A stretch of 64,000 nt of DNA from Symbiodinium natans (lineage: Eukaryota; Sar; Dinophyceae; Suessiales; Symbiodiniaceae). Positions 1-11,700 of this stretch are shown in pieces. The stretch spans positions 2,716,812-2,780,811 of the forward strand of contig CAJNDS010001112.1 of NCBI GenBank assembly GCA_905221605.1. The letters run 5' to 3'. The position numbers were made by a program, and so were the translations under genes. The first letter of the stretch is position 1. Each line of letters opens with the position of its first letter. The notes under the pieces were generated by a model. It had not been told where the DNA came from. It made no database searches and saw only the letters and a list, made by a program, of their open reading frames with translations.

Positions 1-480
1 GAAGGAGTATGCGGAGCGGGAAGGGCGGATGGGCGGGGGGCGGGGTGCGTGGGTGGTGGGGGTAGGGCAAGCGGGCGGGCATGCACTGGGAGGAGCCATG
101 GGTCCATGAGAAGCATGGCGGGGTGCGTGGGGGGCTTGGGCAAGGGAAGGAGCGGGGGGCGGGGTGCGTGGGTGGTGGGGGTAGGGCAAGCGGGCGGGCA
201 TGCACTGGGGGCCGGTCGAGCTTTGGATGGGGTGGAGTAGGTGGTAGGGGCAATGGGTCTTCACTGACGCCGCCCCCCTAGGGGTCGGCGGATATACCAC
301 AAATAAATATATATCATATATATATATATATATCATGCAGATATACAGATATGTATGTATGTACATATCTTTATGCAAAACCCCATATATGTAAACACAT
401 GCAGCTGTGAATATCTGTATATATATATATATAGATAGATAGATAGATAGATAGAGGGATAGCTGCTTTTACGATGCCTG
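1..480. repeat. G-rich tandem repeat followed by microsatellites
   Basis: A G-rich block has a unit of about 118 bases seen twice (starting near 36 and 154, sharing the stretch around GGGTGCGTGGGTGGTGGGGG). It is followed by TA-rich simple repeats (about 301-440) and a GATA run (about 431-455). Open frames here are Gly/Arg-rich by-products of the repeat. I see no gene. Confidence 0.7.
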
Positions 481-1355
481 AATCAATGCCAGGGCGCCCG
501 ACGATGACGCCGTTGCCGTCCTTCGCAGGCTAGCGCTGCTGCGCCTCAAGCAAAGATTTAGAGTTTCAGGTCCTAAACCCTAAAACCGAAAACCTACACC
601 CTACAAACCGTAAGTTCCTTCCAGGAGACACCCGCAGTCGGTGGGTTACACGCAGCAGTATGTGGGCGCATTAGTTTTGTCAGTCTCTTTGGAGCAGAGG
701 CTGGAGTTGTCGGAGGCCTGTAAGAGTCAGACATATGTAAACATACTCAGAAGTCGTGCGAAGCAAAGATGAGTGTATTTTCCCAAAATGGGGGACCCCC
801 TTATATAACCCCAATTTAGTAAATCGGCAAACAGGGTAAAGGCCCTCCTTCTTGGAAATCAGAATAAATATTCCCAAGGCAGTCGGGCCTGGGCGCAGTT
901 CTCCACTGTGCCTCTGTGATCCGATGGCCCACACCTTCCTGCGACTATCGAGTACCACCGCTGCTGGTACTGCTGGCATACTTCCTCCAGCCCTGGACCC
1001 TTTTATGAGTTAACTTTCAGCACATGTAGCTATTTGCACATGTTATGTTGCAAATCTCTCAGAATGCCTGAATGCCTTGCTTGGACTACCTTGTTTTTGA
1101 GCAATCCAAGGATGAATTTTGCCTGCTTCCTGGCGTTGTTGAGACCAGACGACCACAAGCTCGGGGGTGGACTGCTTACGGACACCCCCCCCCTTGCCCG
1201 ACTCCTGGTAAGAGAAAAACCTTCACACGTTTCGATGGCTTTTATCCCGTAGTCCCTTACTCGGTTTCTTGGGGTGCCTTGGAAAAGGCTCAGTGGGCCA
1301 CGACCCTTGTGATTGTAGGCACGGCCAGTCACCACAAAGCCTGAACTCGTGGCGG

Positions 1356-2185
1356 GAGGACCTTTTCGCGATGGCCAGCTTGACGCTGCTGCGCATCGTG
1401 ATTTTCGGCCGGTATGGAAGGCGCAAGTACCCAAGGACAACCAATGTATGAAGAATCCATCTACGAATCCGGGGGCTTCAGTTCATATGTTTCGAGTCAT
1501 CTGACATTCCGGGATGCATGTTGTGAAACTACTTGAAACACATATTCGTATCTTGGGGTTTGACATCGGTTTCCGACATGACGTTTGCGTTCCTGGAGAG
1601 ATACCTCATTTCATTCACTCGGAATTGCTGCATCCTTGTAAGCCCAACTTGCAGCCTTCATGAACTCTACGTGGTGCCTCGGAATTCTGCCTCTACAGTA
1701 CCTTTCGCGAGGCCTCGGATGCCAAGGGAAAGCCAATCATGGCACTCGCGCCTGCGGGACGCCATCGTCATGGGCTTCTTCATGCTGGGCCTGGACCGAC
1801 TGTGACCCGAGATTCCTGCTTGCCACTCAGCGACCCCGGACACAGAATGCAACCCTGAAGAGGATCTCGCGCTGCTGCGGAATGCTTGGATCGAACGCCG
1901 CAGAAACTGGACACCTGGACTGAACTGCAGCCTTGCGATAAAGCATGCCCGATGTTCCCGATGTCTTGAGCTGTTAGGAATTTCAGTGCGTGTCGAAGGT
2001 CTAGGGTTCTCCCCTTGGGTCCTTGAGCAGCTTCTTCCCCTTTTGAGCAAAGGAAGTACGTTTTCTCCTTCGTGGTGCTGCTCGCGCCGCTGCCCTTCTG
2101 GCGGCAGCTTCTCAGCTTCTTCCGCGAGGACGAGGCGCTCCCAAAGCCTCAGAAGAAGGCGCGCCGAGCCTCGCAGGAGCAGTGA
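1356..2185 (+). CDS. 3' part of a small membrane-protein gene (partial, multi-exon)
   Basis: The best-supported piece is the last exon, 2053-2185. After an AG acceptor it reads KYVFSFVVLLAPLPFWRQLL, then an acidic/basic tail ending in SQEQ and a TGA at 2183-2185: one hydrophobic helix followed by a charged cytosolic tail. Likely earlier exons are about 1356-1413 (reads DLFAMASLTLLRIVIFGR, then a GTATGG donor), about 1575-1637 (ends at a GTAAGC donor) and about 1693-1795 (starts TFREASDAKGKPIM). The second half of that last exon looks coding in another frame (RDAIVMGFFMLGLDR), so it may carry a frameshift or a hidden splice. No family recognised. The long minus-strand frame over this stretch is a shadow. 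Confidence 0.45.
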
Positions 2186-2645
2186 GATGGCTGGAGTATG
2201 CTGGAGTTGGAGCATCGGAGCCTACTGTGCCACGCTAGTCGGAGCTTTCATGAGCTTCCCCTGTGTGGGCATAGCACGACACATCCCAAGCCTTTATTAA
2301 TGTTGGGCCAGGTGAGAAAGGAGGGCCGGCCGACTCGAGAGGAGTGCTGCGTGCTGTATGTCAGACCAAAAAGGTCAAAGGGCTCAATTGCAAGGCTACT
2401 ACCAGATGTTACCGTATTCAAGGGAATATGCATGTTTTTTCATGGCAGGACGTGCGGGCAGACATCTATGGGAAGATGCGGCCAGGGGTGCCCAGCGCCG
2501 CAGTCTCTTGGCGACCACCAGTCTTCACCCGGAAATCCAGGTGCCACCATCTAAGAATGGTTGCTGTCAACTTAGGGTTTATGTGTGTGAATCCGAAATG
2601 TTCCGAACACCCAGCTCCTAGGATCTACCTCCAGATGCTTCAAAG

Positions 2646-2747
2646 AAGATCCGCGCGCGACGCGCGGAGAAACTGGCAGAGCAGCATCGTCGGGGAGAGG
2701 CCGCCGGCCGACCACGTGCGGTCTGTGACTTGTGCCATCAAACCTGG
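2646..2747 (+). CDS. exon with a CxxCH zinc-knuckle-like motif
   Basis: AG at 2644-2645 opens a 34-codon frame that begins KIRARRAEKLAEQHRRGEAA and ends VCDLCHQTW, just before GTTTGGGG. The basic helix followed by CDLCH looks like half of a zinc-binding site. The intron that follows starts with degenerate telomere-like GGGGTTT/TTAGGG sequence, the same arrangement as at the other exons in this window. Neighbouring exons were not identified, so the gene and its function are unknown. Confidence 0.45.
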
Positions 2748-2820
2748 GTTTGGGGTTTTTTGGGGTTTGAAGCTTAGGGTTTTTTGGGGTTTAGGATCAC
2801 ATGGTGTGTCCAGAGATGTC

Positions 2821-4050
2821 TAGCGTCATAGATGGTTGAAGCGTCTGATGCCGAGGGCCATGGGTTCTTGCTCCATTGGTCTGCTTCGACAGGGATAGCT
2901 GAAACGGAGCACTGTTAGGTAACCTTTGGGTTAATTGACGAGATCCTCAACCTCGTCACAACTCGTCCTGTCCTCTGCAACTTGTCTTTCACCCTCAACG
3001 CAGCTAGACGCTCTTCAATGCCCGTCAGGCAACACCCACTTGGGCATGTATTGTTGCACATCGAAGATGTAGCCGTGACAGGCCTTTGCCACCCCGGGGC
3101 AGCTACCAGTCGCTGGCTTCAGGGCAGCCAAAGAAGCGCCCGGCCCGCCAAGCAGCATGGCAGCACAAGAGCTTGCGTCGATCTCTCGCGTGCCGTGCAG
3201 ATGGTTGCGGTATCGCCGGAGTATGTTACGCAAAGACTTCAGATGACTTAGGCGCGCCCAGCCGAAGGCAGCCTGGAGCGTAGCGAAGCTTGGCCGACAC
3301 GCAATGCCGCGTCGGAAAACAAACCATGGCATGCCCGGATGATAGCTCCAACTCAACCCTCTGACCGCTCGTCACATACCAAGTGTTCATCTTGGTTTTT
3401 GGCTTACAGCTTTAGGATTTATTGCCTGAGACAAGGGAGGCATCAGTACGTGGCACCTTTCTGGTTAGCATTTGCGATGCATCAGTGTTTGCGTCTGTGA
3501 GGGCGGTTGCATATCAAGACAGCGGGGAGCAGACGATGGTTGCACCCTGTCACCATGCATTCTTTGGCATTAGTCAACACAAGCAAAACATCCTTAACTA
3601 GATGAACAACCGTTAGACGCGGCAACAAGAGCAAGAGAACGTTGCATCGTGCTCGATGAAGCGCACTGTTTGGCCATGGTCGCTTTCGCAGAGAGGACAT
3701 TGGAAGTGTCTCTGCATGAGGCCGTCTTGGCATTTGTTCTGCTATAAAGGCTTCGGCTTCGGTGCTGATAACGTCTGCCCTTGGGTTCATGCCTACGTGG
3801 TTTGAGCATGTATACAATGTATCTCAATCATGGTTGAAAATGAGCTGATCAGTTGCGGACACAAGCATATTCCTAAAGTCTGTTTGTGAACACGTGGAGG
3901 CGGTTTCCTTGCAATAGTCTTCTTGCCCAGCCGCTGCTTTCATGGACGCTGGCCTTTTATTTTTTGAACTCGACCAAAAAAAACTGTTCATCCGAACTTT
4001 CAACCCAGCTTTGAAGCGATCAACCCCAAACCCATGCCCAGACGGGCACA
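2821..4050. other. no firm gene
   Basis: Several open frames of 60-130 codons exist on both strands (for example around 3086-3356 and 3482-3827). They have no recognisable domains, and none has a frame plus splice-site combination clearly better than the alternatives. An exon could be hidden near 3110-3250. Confidence 0.4.
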
Positions 4051-4562
4051 ATGGGAGAATGCGGCGACGGCCGCAGCACGCGTGCTCTGCAACGGCGACT
4101 GGGGAGCGGCCGCATGTGCACCAGGGTCTGTGATGGTTCTGTCGATGCGAATGATCTTGGGTAAGAATCGTCGTTGTCTTGCGAGATTCTTTGAGATTGT
4201 TTGGGACGGTCATCTGAGACAGGCGCATCATGAGACTTTAGAAAAGTTGGAAGCCTCAAATGGCCGTCATCAACTCAACGCCAGAGGAGCTTCCTCCTGC
4301 TGCATTGCGCCGCGCTCCTTTCGCAGATGCTGGCCATGGTGGATTTCATCATGACTGCAAACTACAACATGAGCCTCGGAGCAGAATGTAGGTGGGCGAA
4401 GCGAAGGACCTTGCATTTGTATAAGGTAGTGCTTCGCCCAAGTGAACGGACTGATTTGAAGGAGTTCATGACTTGCTAATGTTAACTCTTCCTTTCTAGT
4501 GGGATCCCTACGGCCGACGCGTGACCCCAGTCTACCAAAATCCACCGTCACGTCCAAGTTAA
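4051..4562 (+). CDS. 3' end of a small membrane-protein gene
   Basis: Two exons join cleanly. Exon 4285-4380 (32 codons) reads RSFLLLHCAALLSQMLAMVD followed by FIMTANYNMSLG, a strongly hydrophobic segment. It stops at a GC donor (4381). Exon 4500-4562 starts after the CCTTTCTAG acceptor and reads WDPYGRRVTPVYQNPPSRPS, then TAA; both phases are 0. A possible earlier exon starts at ATG 4051 and runs to a GTAAGA donor at 4161, but its phase does not match directly, so at least one exon is missing or that piece is wrong. No family recognised. The role is probably membrane-associated, from the hydrophobic segment only. Confidence 0.45.
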
Positions 4563-4701
4563 GAGTTAAGGACTGTCGTGGATGTCATTTAAAGCTACCT
4601 CAGAAACCCAGAGCCTTCACCAAGAGTCTCCGCAGATCACATCACCAGACGCCACGCATCTTGAGGATCTACGCCATGATGGCGCCCCTTTTTCTTTCAG
4701 G

Positions 4702-4907
4702 CACGCATACTATGCATATTGTTGAAAGAGTTCGATGCCTGACTTGAACATTTGTTCGGGACCTCCTATGACTGCCAAGTTATGTCGAAAGAATGGCCGT
4801 CAGTGACAGCTGTTTGCATGGTGCAGCTGCATTTGGCTCGCGCACCACTTGCAGAATCTGACAAGCAGTTTTCAATTTATTGTGTGTCATCTTGTGGTCC
4901 TTTGTTG
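4702..4907 (+). promoter_or_regulatory. probable acceptor and 5' leader of the SPRY gene
   Basis: The pyrimidine-rich CCCCTTTTTCTTTCAG ending at 4702 is a good AG acceptor upstream of the SPRY ORF. In a dinoflagellate it could take the trans-spliced leader. This is inferred from position and sequence; no leader sequence is encoded at this spot. Confidence 0.35.
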
Positions 4908-5717
4908 ATGTCCGTGGTGGTGTCTAACCTGGCTGGTGGCATCCTGGCCGAAATCAGCCCAGTCCCCGAAGATCTCCTCGAGCTTCGGTTGAAGATCGAA
5001 GAGATCACTGGCATCCCTGGCGCGCTCCAAAAACTGGTGAAGGATGGCGAGCTACTAACTTCACTTGACCTACCAGCAGAGGGCTTCGAAGTGCTCTGCG
5101 TTAAGGATGAGACACCGATGTGCTCATGGGATTCGGATGGCAATCCGGATTCAGAACAAATTGAAGTCGATGGTGCAGTTGTTTGTTCTCCAAACCTGCG
5201 TACTGACTTCGTCAATGTCTTGACCAAAGAGCCCATGCGGTCGGGGATGCACTACTACGAGTTCGTTCTGCACAAGGTCGGTGATGAGCAGTGGTGTGGA
5301 GTCACAATGTCGCCGGAAATGGCAGGTCAAAGGTATGGTGGCAGAGAACTGGAAGCTTGGACGTACTATTGCGGCCGCGCTGGCCGTTCGGGAGGTTCCA
5401 TACACAACGGCAAGGGCGCGCTTCATGCGTGCACAAAGGCTGTCGCAGAGTTCGAGAAGGCTTGCACACCGGGAAACGTGATTGGTATGTTGGTGGACGT
5501 TGACAAACGCGTGCTTGCCTTTGCCCTTGACGGGCGCGTGCAAGGCGCCTGCAAGCTTCCTGGCGACAAGCCCCTTTATGTTCTGACTCATGTGGACACC
5601 CCTGCAGATCACGTTGAGTTGCGGAAGCCATCTTTGGAAGAAGCGCCCCCTGAAAATCTGGAAGCCCTCAGTGGTGCTTTGCTGGATGCAGAGAAGGGCG
5701 AGACGCTGCATTGGTAG
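4908..5717 (+). CDS. ubiquitin-like plus SPRY-domain protein, no introns
   Basis: The frame is 269 codons from ATG 4908 (MSVVVSNLAGGILAEI) to TAG 5717. It stays open upstream to about 4752, but 4908 places Met at the start of the first fold. Residues 1-70 look like a ubiquitin-like beta-grasp domain (VSNLAGGILAEI, then GALQKLVKDGELL). Residues about 90-245 look like a SPRY/B30.2-type beta sandwich: SGMHYYEFVLHKVGDEQWCG, a GNVIGMLVD strand and a VLAFALDGR strand are the family's typical landmarks. SPRY domains bind proteins, often as substrate adaptors; pairing with a Ubl fold suggests a ubiquitin-pathway or scaffold role (inference). It is the only long uninterrupted gene here, unlike its intron-rich neighbours, so it may be a retrocopy or naturally intronless. 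Confidence 0.72.
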   Translation: MSVVVSNLAGGILAEISPVPEDLLELRLKIEEITGIPGALQKLVKDGELLTSLDLPAEGFEVLCVKDETPMCSWDSDGNPDSEQIEVDGAVVCSPNLRTDFVNVLTKEPMRSGMHYYEFVLHKVGDEQWCGVTMSPEMAGQRYGGRELEAWTYYCGRAGRSGGSIHNGKGALHACTKAVAEFEKACTPGNVIGMLVDVDKRVLAFALDGRVQGACKLPGDKPLYVLTHVDTPADHVELRKPSLEEAPPENLEALSGALLDAEKGETLHW

Positions 5718-6021
5718 AACGCTTCGTATAACGCTTCGTAGGACCTTTGAGATAGCGCCGCGAAAGCGGGCGCACCAACAGTAAATGATTTCTTGGAGCC
5801 ATTTGAGGCCCAGAGCCCCGAAGCCCGAAGCGGCTGCAGATTTGATATGTACTGCGGCCTAATCAAGCATCTGGAGCTGTGATCCGTTGACTGCCGCCAG
5901 ATGTAGCACCATTTCATCTGAAGCCCTGGAGTACAGTACGCCCGATACACCATGGTACAACCCCTCACACAAAGAATGCCGAGCCCACATCATGCCGCAC
6001 CCCCCTGAAGCCCCTGGAGAG

Positions 6022-6517
6022 GCCTTGTCTGCACCCACGCCGCATGGTACGCGGAGCCCACGCAGCTCTACTGGGCCTGGGGCCTGCCCCTGCGGAGTCA
6101 GCCTTGGTACCTCAAGGAGCCAGTGGAGTTTGAAGACAAAGTTGAAGTTGAAATTAAATCGCAGGTTGTCTTCAGGGCGGCCTGGCTGAACCGGGGGGGA
6201 GGGCTGAAAATCTTGCTGAACCCATCTATGAAGCCCGCTGTGTGGTGTTGTTTGGGGTTTGGGGGGATGTTTCCAGGCTACGCTGTGGATGCCTATGGGC
6301 CTCTTCCAGGCCACTCTCAGCGGAAAGCCAGAGGTCTTGGGATGGTCCGGCGTTGGTTTTTGTTGGGGATTCTGAGGCACATCCGGGAGCATTGGCGGTC
6401 TGAGAGGGCAGGGTGGAGCTCACATTCCGTTTGTGAGCGCAGGGCGTGATCATCTTGCTCGCATACGACGAGTATCTCGACCGCCAGGACATGGCATCAA
6501 CGCATCCTCCTCTTTGA
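6022..6517 (+). CDS. last two exons of an unidentified gene
   Basis: Exon 6022-6164 follows an AG and reads from GLVCTHAAWYAEPTQLYW through WYLKEPVEFEDKVEVEIKSQ to a GT donor at 6165. Exon 6443-6517 follows GAGCGCAG in matching phase 0 and reads GVIILLAYDEYLDRQ, then MASTHPPL and TGA. The frame is rich in aromatic and acidic residues and reads as real protein. No family recognised. It lies downstream of the SPRY gene on the same strand but cannot be its continuation, because that ORF has its own stop. Confidence 0.5.
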
Positions 6518-6835
6518 GTTTGTATGATGTGAGGGAAGCCAGTTCGAAAATGAGGGATCACGCCGTGAATCACGCAGCTTTTGTTGGAAGCCGTCCCCCA
6601 CCTTATTACCAAACAAGTAACGTTTTCGATTGCCAGGAGCAGCAGCATGGGCAGACCCAACATCGCGAGATGTCGGCGTGGAATCGATATCATTGCAAGG
6701 CCGTGGCGGCCTTGTGCGAAGGCTTGCCCGCCATTACCGTCTTGGCTTGTGCCTGGTGGAGCCTGTCCCTCGGCATTGAGAGACTTAAGGAGCTTTTCAT
6801 TTCGGCCCTTTTTTGGGAAGCTGAATTCTGTGACT

Positions 6836-6837
<2 letters not shown>

Positions 6838-6877
<40 letters not shown>
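6838..6877 (+). repeat. about 40-base poly-G run
   Basis: An almost pure G homopolymer lies in non-coding sequence. It makes a poly-glycine stretch in two chance ORFs. Runs of this length are candidates for G-quadruplex formation and for assembly length error. Confidence 0.9.
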
Positions 6878-6878
<1 letters not shown>

Positions 6879-8006
6879 AGTTGATCGCAGGAACTATCCA
6901 CCCGAGAACCCGCTCATGAAAATGTCCTGGAACTATGAGCGCCCCTTTCTGGGCACGCTGGGAGCCTTGCCAAAGTTCATCCCCTCAAAAAATCGAACCA
7001 CACACACACACACACTTCAATCAAGGAAGAAGTATAAGTCAGAAAGTAGAAACAAAAGGCAACCACCGCCAAAAGACCTCCTTAAGGAGTCATCCTTTTC
7101 ATCTCTGCTGGGTCTGGAATGGTCGAGTTGGACTTCTGCTGCTCCGGAGCTGTGGCACGGGAGATGCGAAAATCTTTGAGGCACGAACATCTGTTCAAAG
7201 CCGGAGGGGCCTCGGGATGGAAGTGGTGATAAGAAGTCAGTGCGGAGGGAAGGCAGCAGAATTAGTAAGCCTTGGCGCAGCATCTCAGGGTCAAAGGAGG
7301 GTTCTTGTGTAGCGAAGCTGGAACCCTTTCACGCGTCTTCAGGTACGAGATGCTGCACCTGTTGTTTCGGTTCTGCCACTGGGCAACGGCTGGGCAAGAG
7401 TAGATGAGAGTGGCGGCTCCCATCCGCGGGTATATGCTTAGAAGATGACGTGCCGTTCGAACTAGAAACACTGTTCATCAGCATAACAGAGAAGTAGGGG
7501 AGAAAACTGTAAGCCCTTCCCCCTAACATCAACCCCCCCCCCCTTTGTCGTAAAAACAGACTACCAAACCTTCAACGGGTTGTTAGCATCAGGGGGAGGG
7601 TTCAAGCTTTAGGGCTACTAGGTTTGTGGCATCCCCCTACCCCGAATTCGAAAGAGAAGTTAAAGGGGGCGAGGGAGACTTAAGGAGAAGGGCGTATTTC
7701 TGCCAGGGGGAAAGGAGTACCAAGTTGGCTTCTCCCCTTCTTGTTGCTGCTATGGTACTGTAGCTGAGGTGAGGTGGTGACTCGCACGGCCCCTTGCTCA
7801 GCCGCCAGCTGCAACGAGCAACCCAAGCCAGATAAAACTCGGCACAAGGTGATGATGGTGGCTTTCGTCGTGACCACACGACATTTGGTTTCTTGGTGGT
7901 GGTGTCCAGCTGCATCGAACATCATCTTCACCTACCTGCTCGCGACTCTTCTGCAATTGCACCAGAGGCTCATGGATTCAATGGGTTCCCAGCTGCCACG
8001 TTTCAG
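6878..8006. other. no firm gene
   Basis: A short CA run (about 7002-7016) and C- and G-rich patches are present. Both strands have modest open frames without recognisable domains. Nothing here is strong enough to call. Confidence 0.4.
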
Positions 8007-8093
8007 GTGATCTACCACGGGGGCGACGAGTGCCGATCCTCCGTGCGATTGCTGTGCTCTGTGCCTTGCGCGTGGGCTGCTAGCCGGAAGTAG
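8007..8093 (+). CDS. possible terminal exon
   Basis: After TTTCAG the frame reads VIYHGGDECRSSVRLLCSV, then a short Ala/Trp-rich tail and TAG at 8091-8093. It is Cys-containing and plausible, but no partner exon is assigned. Confidence 0.3.
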   Translation: MIYHGGDECRSSVRLLCSVPCAWAASRK

Positions 8094-8284
8094 AAGCGCT
8101 GCGACAGATGCCCTCAATGTTGTCGACTCCACATCTGGGCCCCCTTGACACCTGAGGTCAACTTGTTCTTTTTCGTGGACTCGCCATACAAGCGGCGTGC
8201 AGCACGGAAGATCTCCAGGTGGGAGGGGGGCGAAGACACCGCACCAGGGTCACAGAGAGTCACGAGAGCATGTGAGAGCTCAAG

Positions 8285-8431
8285 ATGAGGTGGCTGGACC
8301 TCAAGTTCCTCCTGGAAGTGATCATCCTGCCACTGCTTGTCGTTTCGGCGGCCGGTTGTGCCGGGGACCAGGCCTGGATTGACTTGAAGAAGAACGTCTA
8401 CATGCACATCTCCGAGTGCCTTGACTGTCAA
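8285..8431 (+). CDS. exon with N-terminal signal peptide or membrane anchor
   Basis: ATG 8285 opens MRWLDLKFLLEVIILPLLVV followed by SAAGCAGDQAW, then a charged stretch ending ISECLDCQ, to a consensus GTGAGC donor at 8432 (49 codons). The start looks like a signal peptide or single membrane anchor with a small-residue region near residue 22-26. It could be the first exon of the ankyrin-kinase gene that follows, but I could not match phase to the next recognised exon. Confidence 0.5.
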
Positions 8432-8740
8432 GTGAGCCCGATCTCTGCAGCACGGTGCAGTACTCGTATATGACAGGATGATGATTTGAGATACTCCCGG
8501 TTACGGCACTTTGGGGAAACGTTACACGGTAGACTACAGATTGCTGTGCCCGTGGTGCCTGCTGACTCCAAGGTTTGCGGGCGGCCTGGTGCGAAATGGC
8601 AGTCGGAGCAGTGTTTCTACTGCTACGAAGATTGAATATTGTATCCGTGGGTCTATATATATATATATACCATATAGTCCTTTCAGAGTTTTCGTGATAG
8701 TACAAAGCTGCAAGCTTGAACTTCATTCAGGCATGGCTCT

Positions 8741-11700
8741 TTGCCTGTGCGGCTACTTCTGCTTGTGGTTGTGGCTGCAATGCACTATCGTCCGAAAGAC
8801 TCTTGGCTCCAAAGCGCTGTGGGTTTTGAGCTCCCGAGTTTTGTCCGGCACTTCGGCCTACTCCGACCATCGCCAAGGATTAACCTCATAGACATCTACA
8901 CTGCTGCGGAGAACGGCAACACGCAAGAGGTGAAGGACCTGAGACCTCCAAACCCTTTCATCATAAGAAGAATCGCAGTCCGGATCTCATGATAATTCAT
9001 GGTCATCATTATCGCCGTCATGGTAGATGAAGAGAAGATGCAATGTGTAGCAGCCCGGGCCCGCCCCGCACAGGACGTGATGGAGAAGTTGGTGGCAGAA
9101 ATCAAGGAGCTCACCCGAGACGTGGCAAGGGAATTCAGAGCTTACTGAACTGAAATTGGGAGGCTTTTCCACAACTTAGAGGGGGGCACTTTCTTGGGCC
9201 TGTTTTTTAGGGCTTAAGGGTTTGAAGGGTTGAGGGGCTTTGTAGGGCTTTGTATGGATGTATTAGTTGGGTCTGACAACCCAGGAAGTGCTTCGGCCGA
9301 CATCGATCTGAACAGGCTCGGCTGCGGCTACACGGGCTTTCGGGTTCGCCCCCAGGGGGTGTTGCATGGTTGTTCTTTTGCTTCATTTTAAAAAGCCAAT
9401 TCAAGACAACACGTGTTGCCATTATGTGTCTAAGGCGATATATACACTTATTGCAAGGGAATGATTCAAGACAACATTTCGTGTTATTACATGTCTGAGG
9501 GGGTGCTTGGAGCATGAGGACGGGTGGTGCAGCAGAGGTCTTTCGTTGTGGTTTGACCCAACTGATAAGCCGAACGGAACAGTCTCCCCACTTGCAGTCT
9601 CCGTCATGTAAGTTGTGCCATGAGTTGGGCTTCCACATGTGCAGTTCCAGAAGTGTGCGGGAGGAAGTTGAAAGCCGGTTCTCCGCATTATCCCCCACAA
9701 GTTAATGTCCAGAAGGCCGGATGTGGATGGCAACACGCCTCTCATGCTGGCTACGCGCCAAGGGCATGCAGAGGTGGGCTTAAGCAGCGTGGGGGCTGAA
9801 ACACGATGGGTAAGCATACGGAGACCAGTACAGCGGTTTCTTGAGATTTTTCGACTTTCTCAAATGCTTTGCTCTGCAGGGCCTCAGTTTAAGTGCTGAC
9901 TCATTCTCCAAAGATCACCGGAGGTTTGCGAATGCTTGCTCCAAGCCGGCGCTTTGGTGAGCACCAGGTGCGCAGAAGACGTAGAACTCAGACCCCCTCT
10001 TGCTTCCCCCCCCCCCTCACATACAAGGGTTGCAGGGTCTCAGGGACGGGTTCAGGAGTTCGGACTTGCTAGATGGTTTAGCTCTTCTGTCTCGTGAACC
10101 TCAAAGCCTTCCTCATAGCGGTTGCTGGTGTTGGTGAGATTGGTGCTCTTTGTACTCGCGAAGAAGCCATATGCTGCATCTCACATTGTATCAACCCTAA
10201 CCGCAGAGACCTAAACTACAGGCACTCGGGCAAGCGCTCATCGCCACGGAACTTCTTCTCGCGACCTGCGCAGCGCGGGTGGACGGCGCTGCACGTTGCC
10301 GCATGGCAGGGGGAGGCCGGAGAGGGCTTGGGGTTCAGGATGTAAATGCTATAGTTGAGTGATGTTGAGTGTCTATGAAGGGTTTGCAAGAACAGTGCCA
10401 GGACGTTTTCTTAAGCACTTGAAGAAATTTCGACACGCTTCGACTCAGGTCCGGGGTTGGTATAGTGGCTAGGAACGCTTCAGACTCGGTTGCTCACTCA
10501 TGACATCTATCGGCTGGGTGCACGTGCGATGGCTGAATCTTCAACAGTTACGCCTCCTGCAAGCATCTTGTGTTTTGGGGGACCAAGAAGAGCCAAAAAG
10601 GGCCATTGAGTTCGACCCGGAGGATGTTTTACTTGTCGGTGAGTTCTCTAGGGTGAAGCGGCGTGATTTTGATGTCTGCGTGTTTCTACATATTTCTGCA
10701 CGTAGGCTTCGAGGAAGCGGATGAATGATGAGAAGCCCGCGTTAAGCTCAACCCCAGCCAGGATCGCGTCGTTCGCGCATTGCTGGAAGGTGGGGCCTTG
10801 GAGGAGGCGCGCTGAAGTACCCCTGGGGCTTTGTTGGGGCTTTGTTGGCCCCAACACCCTGCCCCCTCAAAGGCCTACTTGACGTGGGAAGTCTGAGAGC
10901 CCCATCAGCCTGTCCCAGGAGGGTGTTGACTATGTGGACCTCTATGGGGAGACGCCACTGCATGTGGCCGCACGCTATGGAAACCTGGAGGTGGGCCTCT
11001 TTTCAGGATTTTACAAGTTAGGAGTGATGGAGAACTCCACGACCTATGCCATGGTTGCTTAAGCCGGGATTTCCTGCCTATATTGCGATCCATTTGTTGC
11101 AGTTCTCGCCATCCAAACATCAGAAGCACCAGCCATTTCGCGGAGCAACTGCAGTTCATGATGTATTCTTTGCTCTTTGCATCAAATGTGTCAAGTCTTT
11201 GATGCCAAAGCATACCAAAGCAGCTGGCAAAATCATGCAACCTTCCCGTGCCTTCCCTATCAACCGGCACTCCGGAACTCGGAACTCCGTTGATGTTGAT
11301 GATGATTGATGGTGATGATGGTGGTGATGGTGATGGTGATGGTGATGATGGCGTTGTTGATTATGTTGCTGGGGATGTTGCAGAAAACCGAACTCAGAAG
11401 TCAGTCGAAGACTGCTATTCCCTTAAAAACCACCAAAAGGCCCTCAGGCCCGCATGAGTCTTCCACTCAGAATTTTCAGGCAGCACGACTGTTGGCCCTG
11501 GCGTGCCCGCGGTGGACCGCAACGTTGGACAATCGGAGGAGACGGACCCATGGTCAAATTGATTAGGCTTTTGGGTCTTTAGGGATGGGAGAGCGGCCAC
11601 CCGAGAACCCAAAAGCCCACAAGACCCCCCCAAGCCCTAAACCCGACCAAACACCTCAACGCCCCTGTAAGACCTTCAAGCCCCACCCCATAAGGCCATC

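Noticed and set aside
1667-2215. 182-codon minus-strand ORF
   Set aside because: It is antisense to the well-supported + strand terminal exon 2053-2185 and has no protein-like features.
4821-4840. Degenerate spliced-leader relic upstream of the SPRY gene (GCATTTGGCTCGCG)
   Set aside because: It needs a gap and several mismatches to the leader; a match this weak is expected by chance.
6433-7179. 248-codon ORF with a poly-glycine stretch
   Set aside because: It runs through a pure G homopolymer and has no domain or consistent codon pattern; the 5' part overlaps a better exon in another frame (6443-6517).
8999-9148. 49-codon ORF reading DVMEKLVAEIKELTRDVARE as a small helical protein
   Set aside because: Protein-like, but it lies inside the ankyrin-kinase region without matching repeat pattern or phase; kept only as a possible exon, not called.
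11290-11350. Asp/Met-rich ORFs around a GATGGT run
   Set aside because: Simple GATGAT/GGTGAT trinucleotide repeat read as Asp or Met runs; not a gene.
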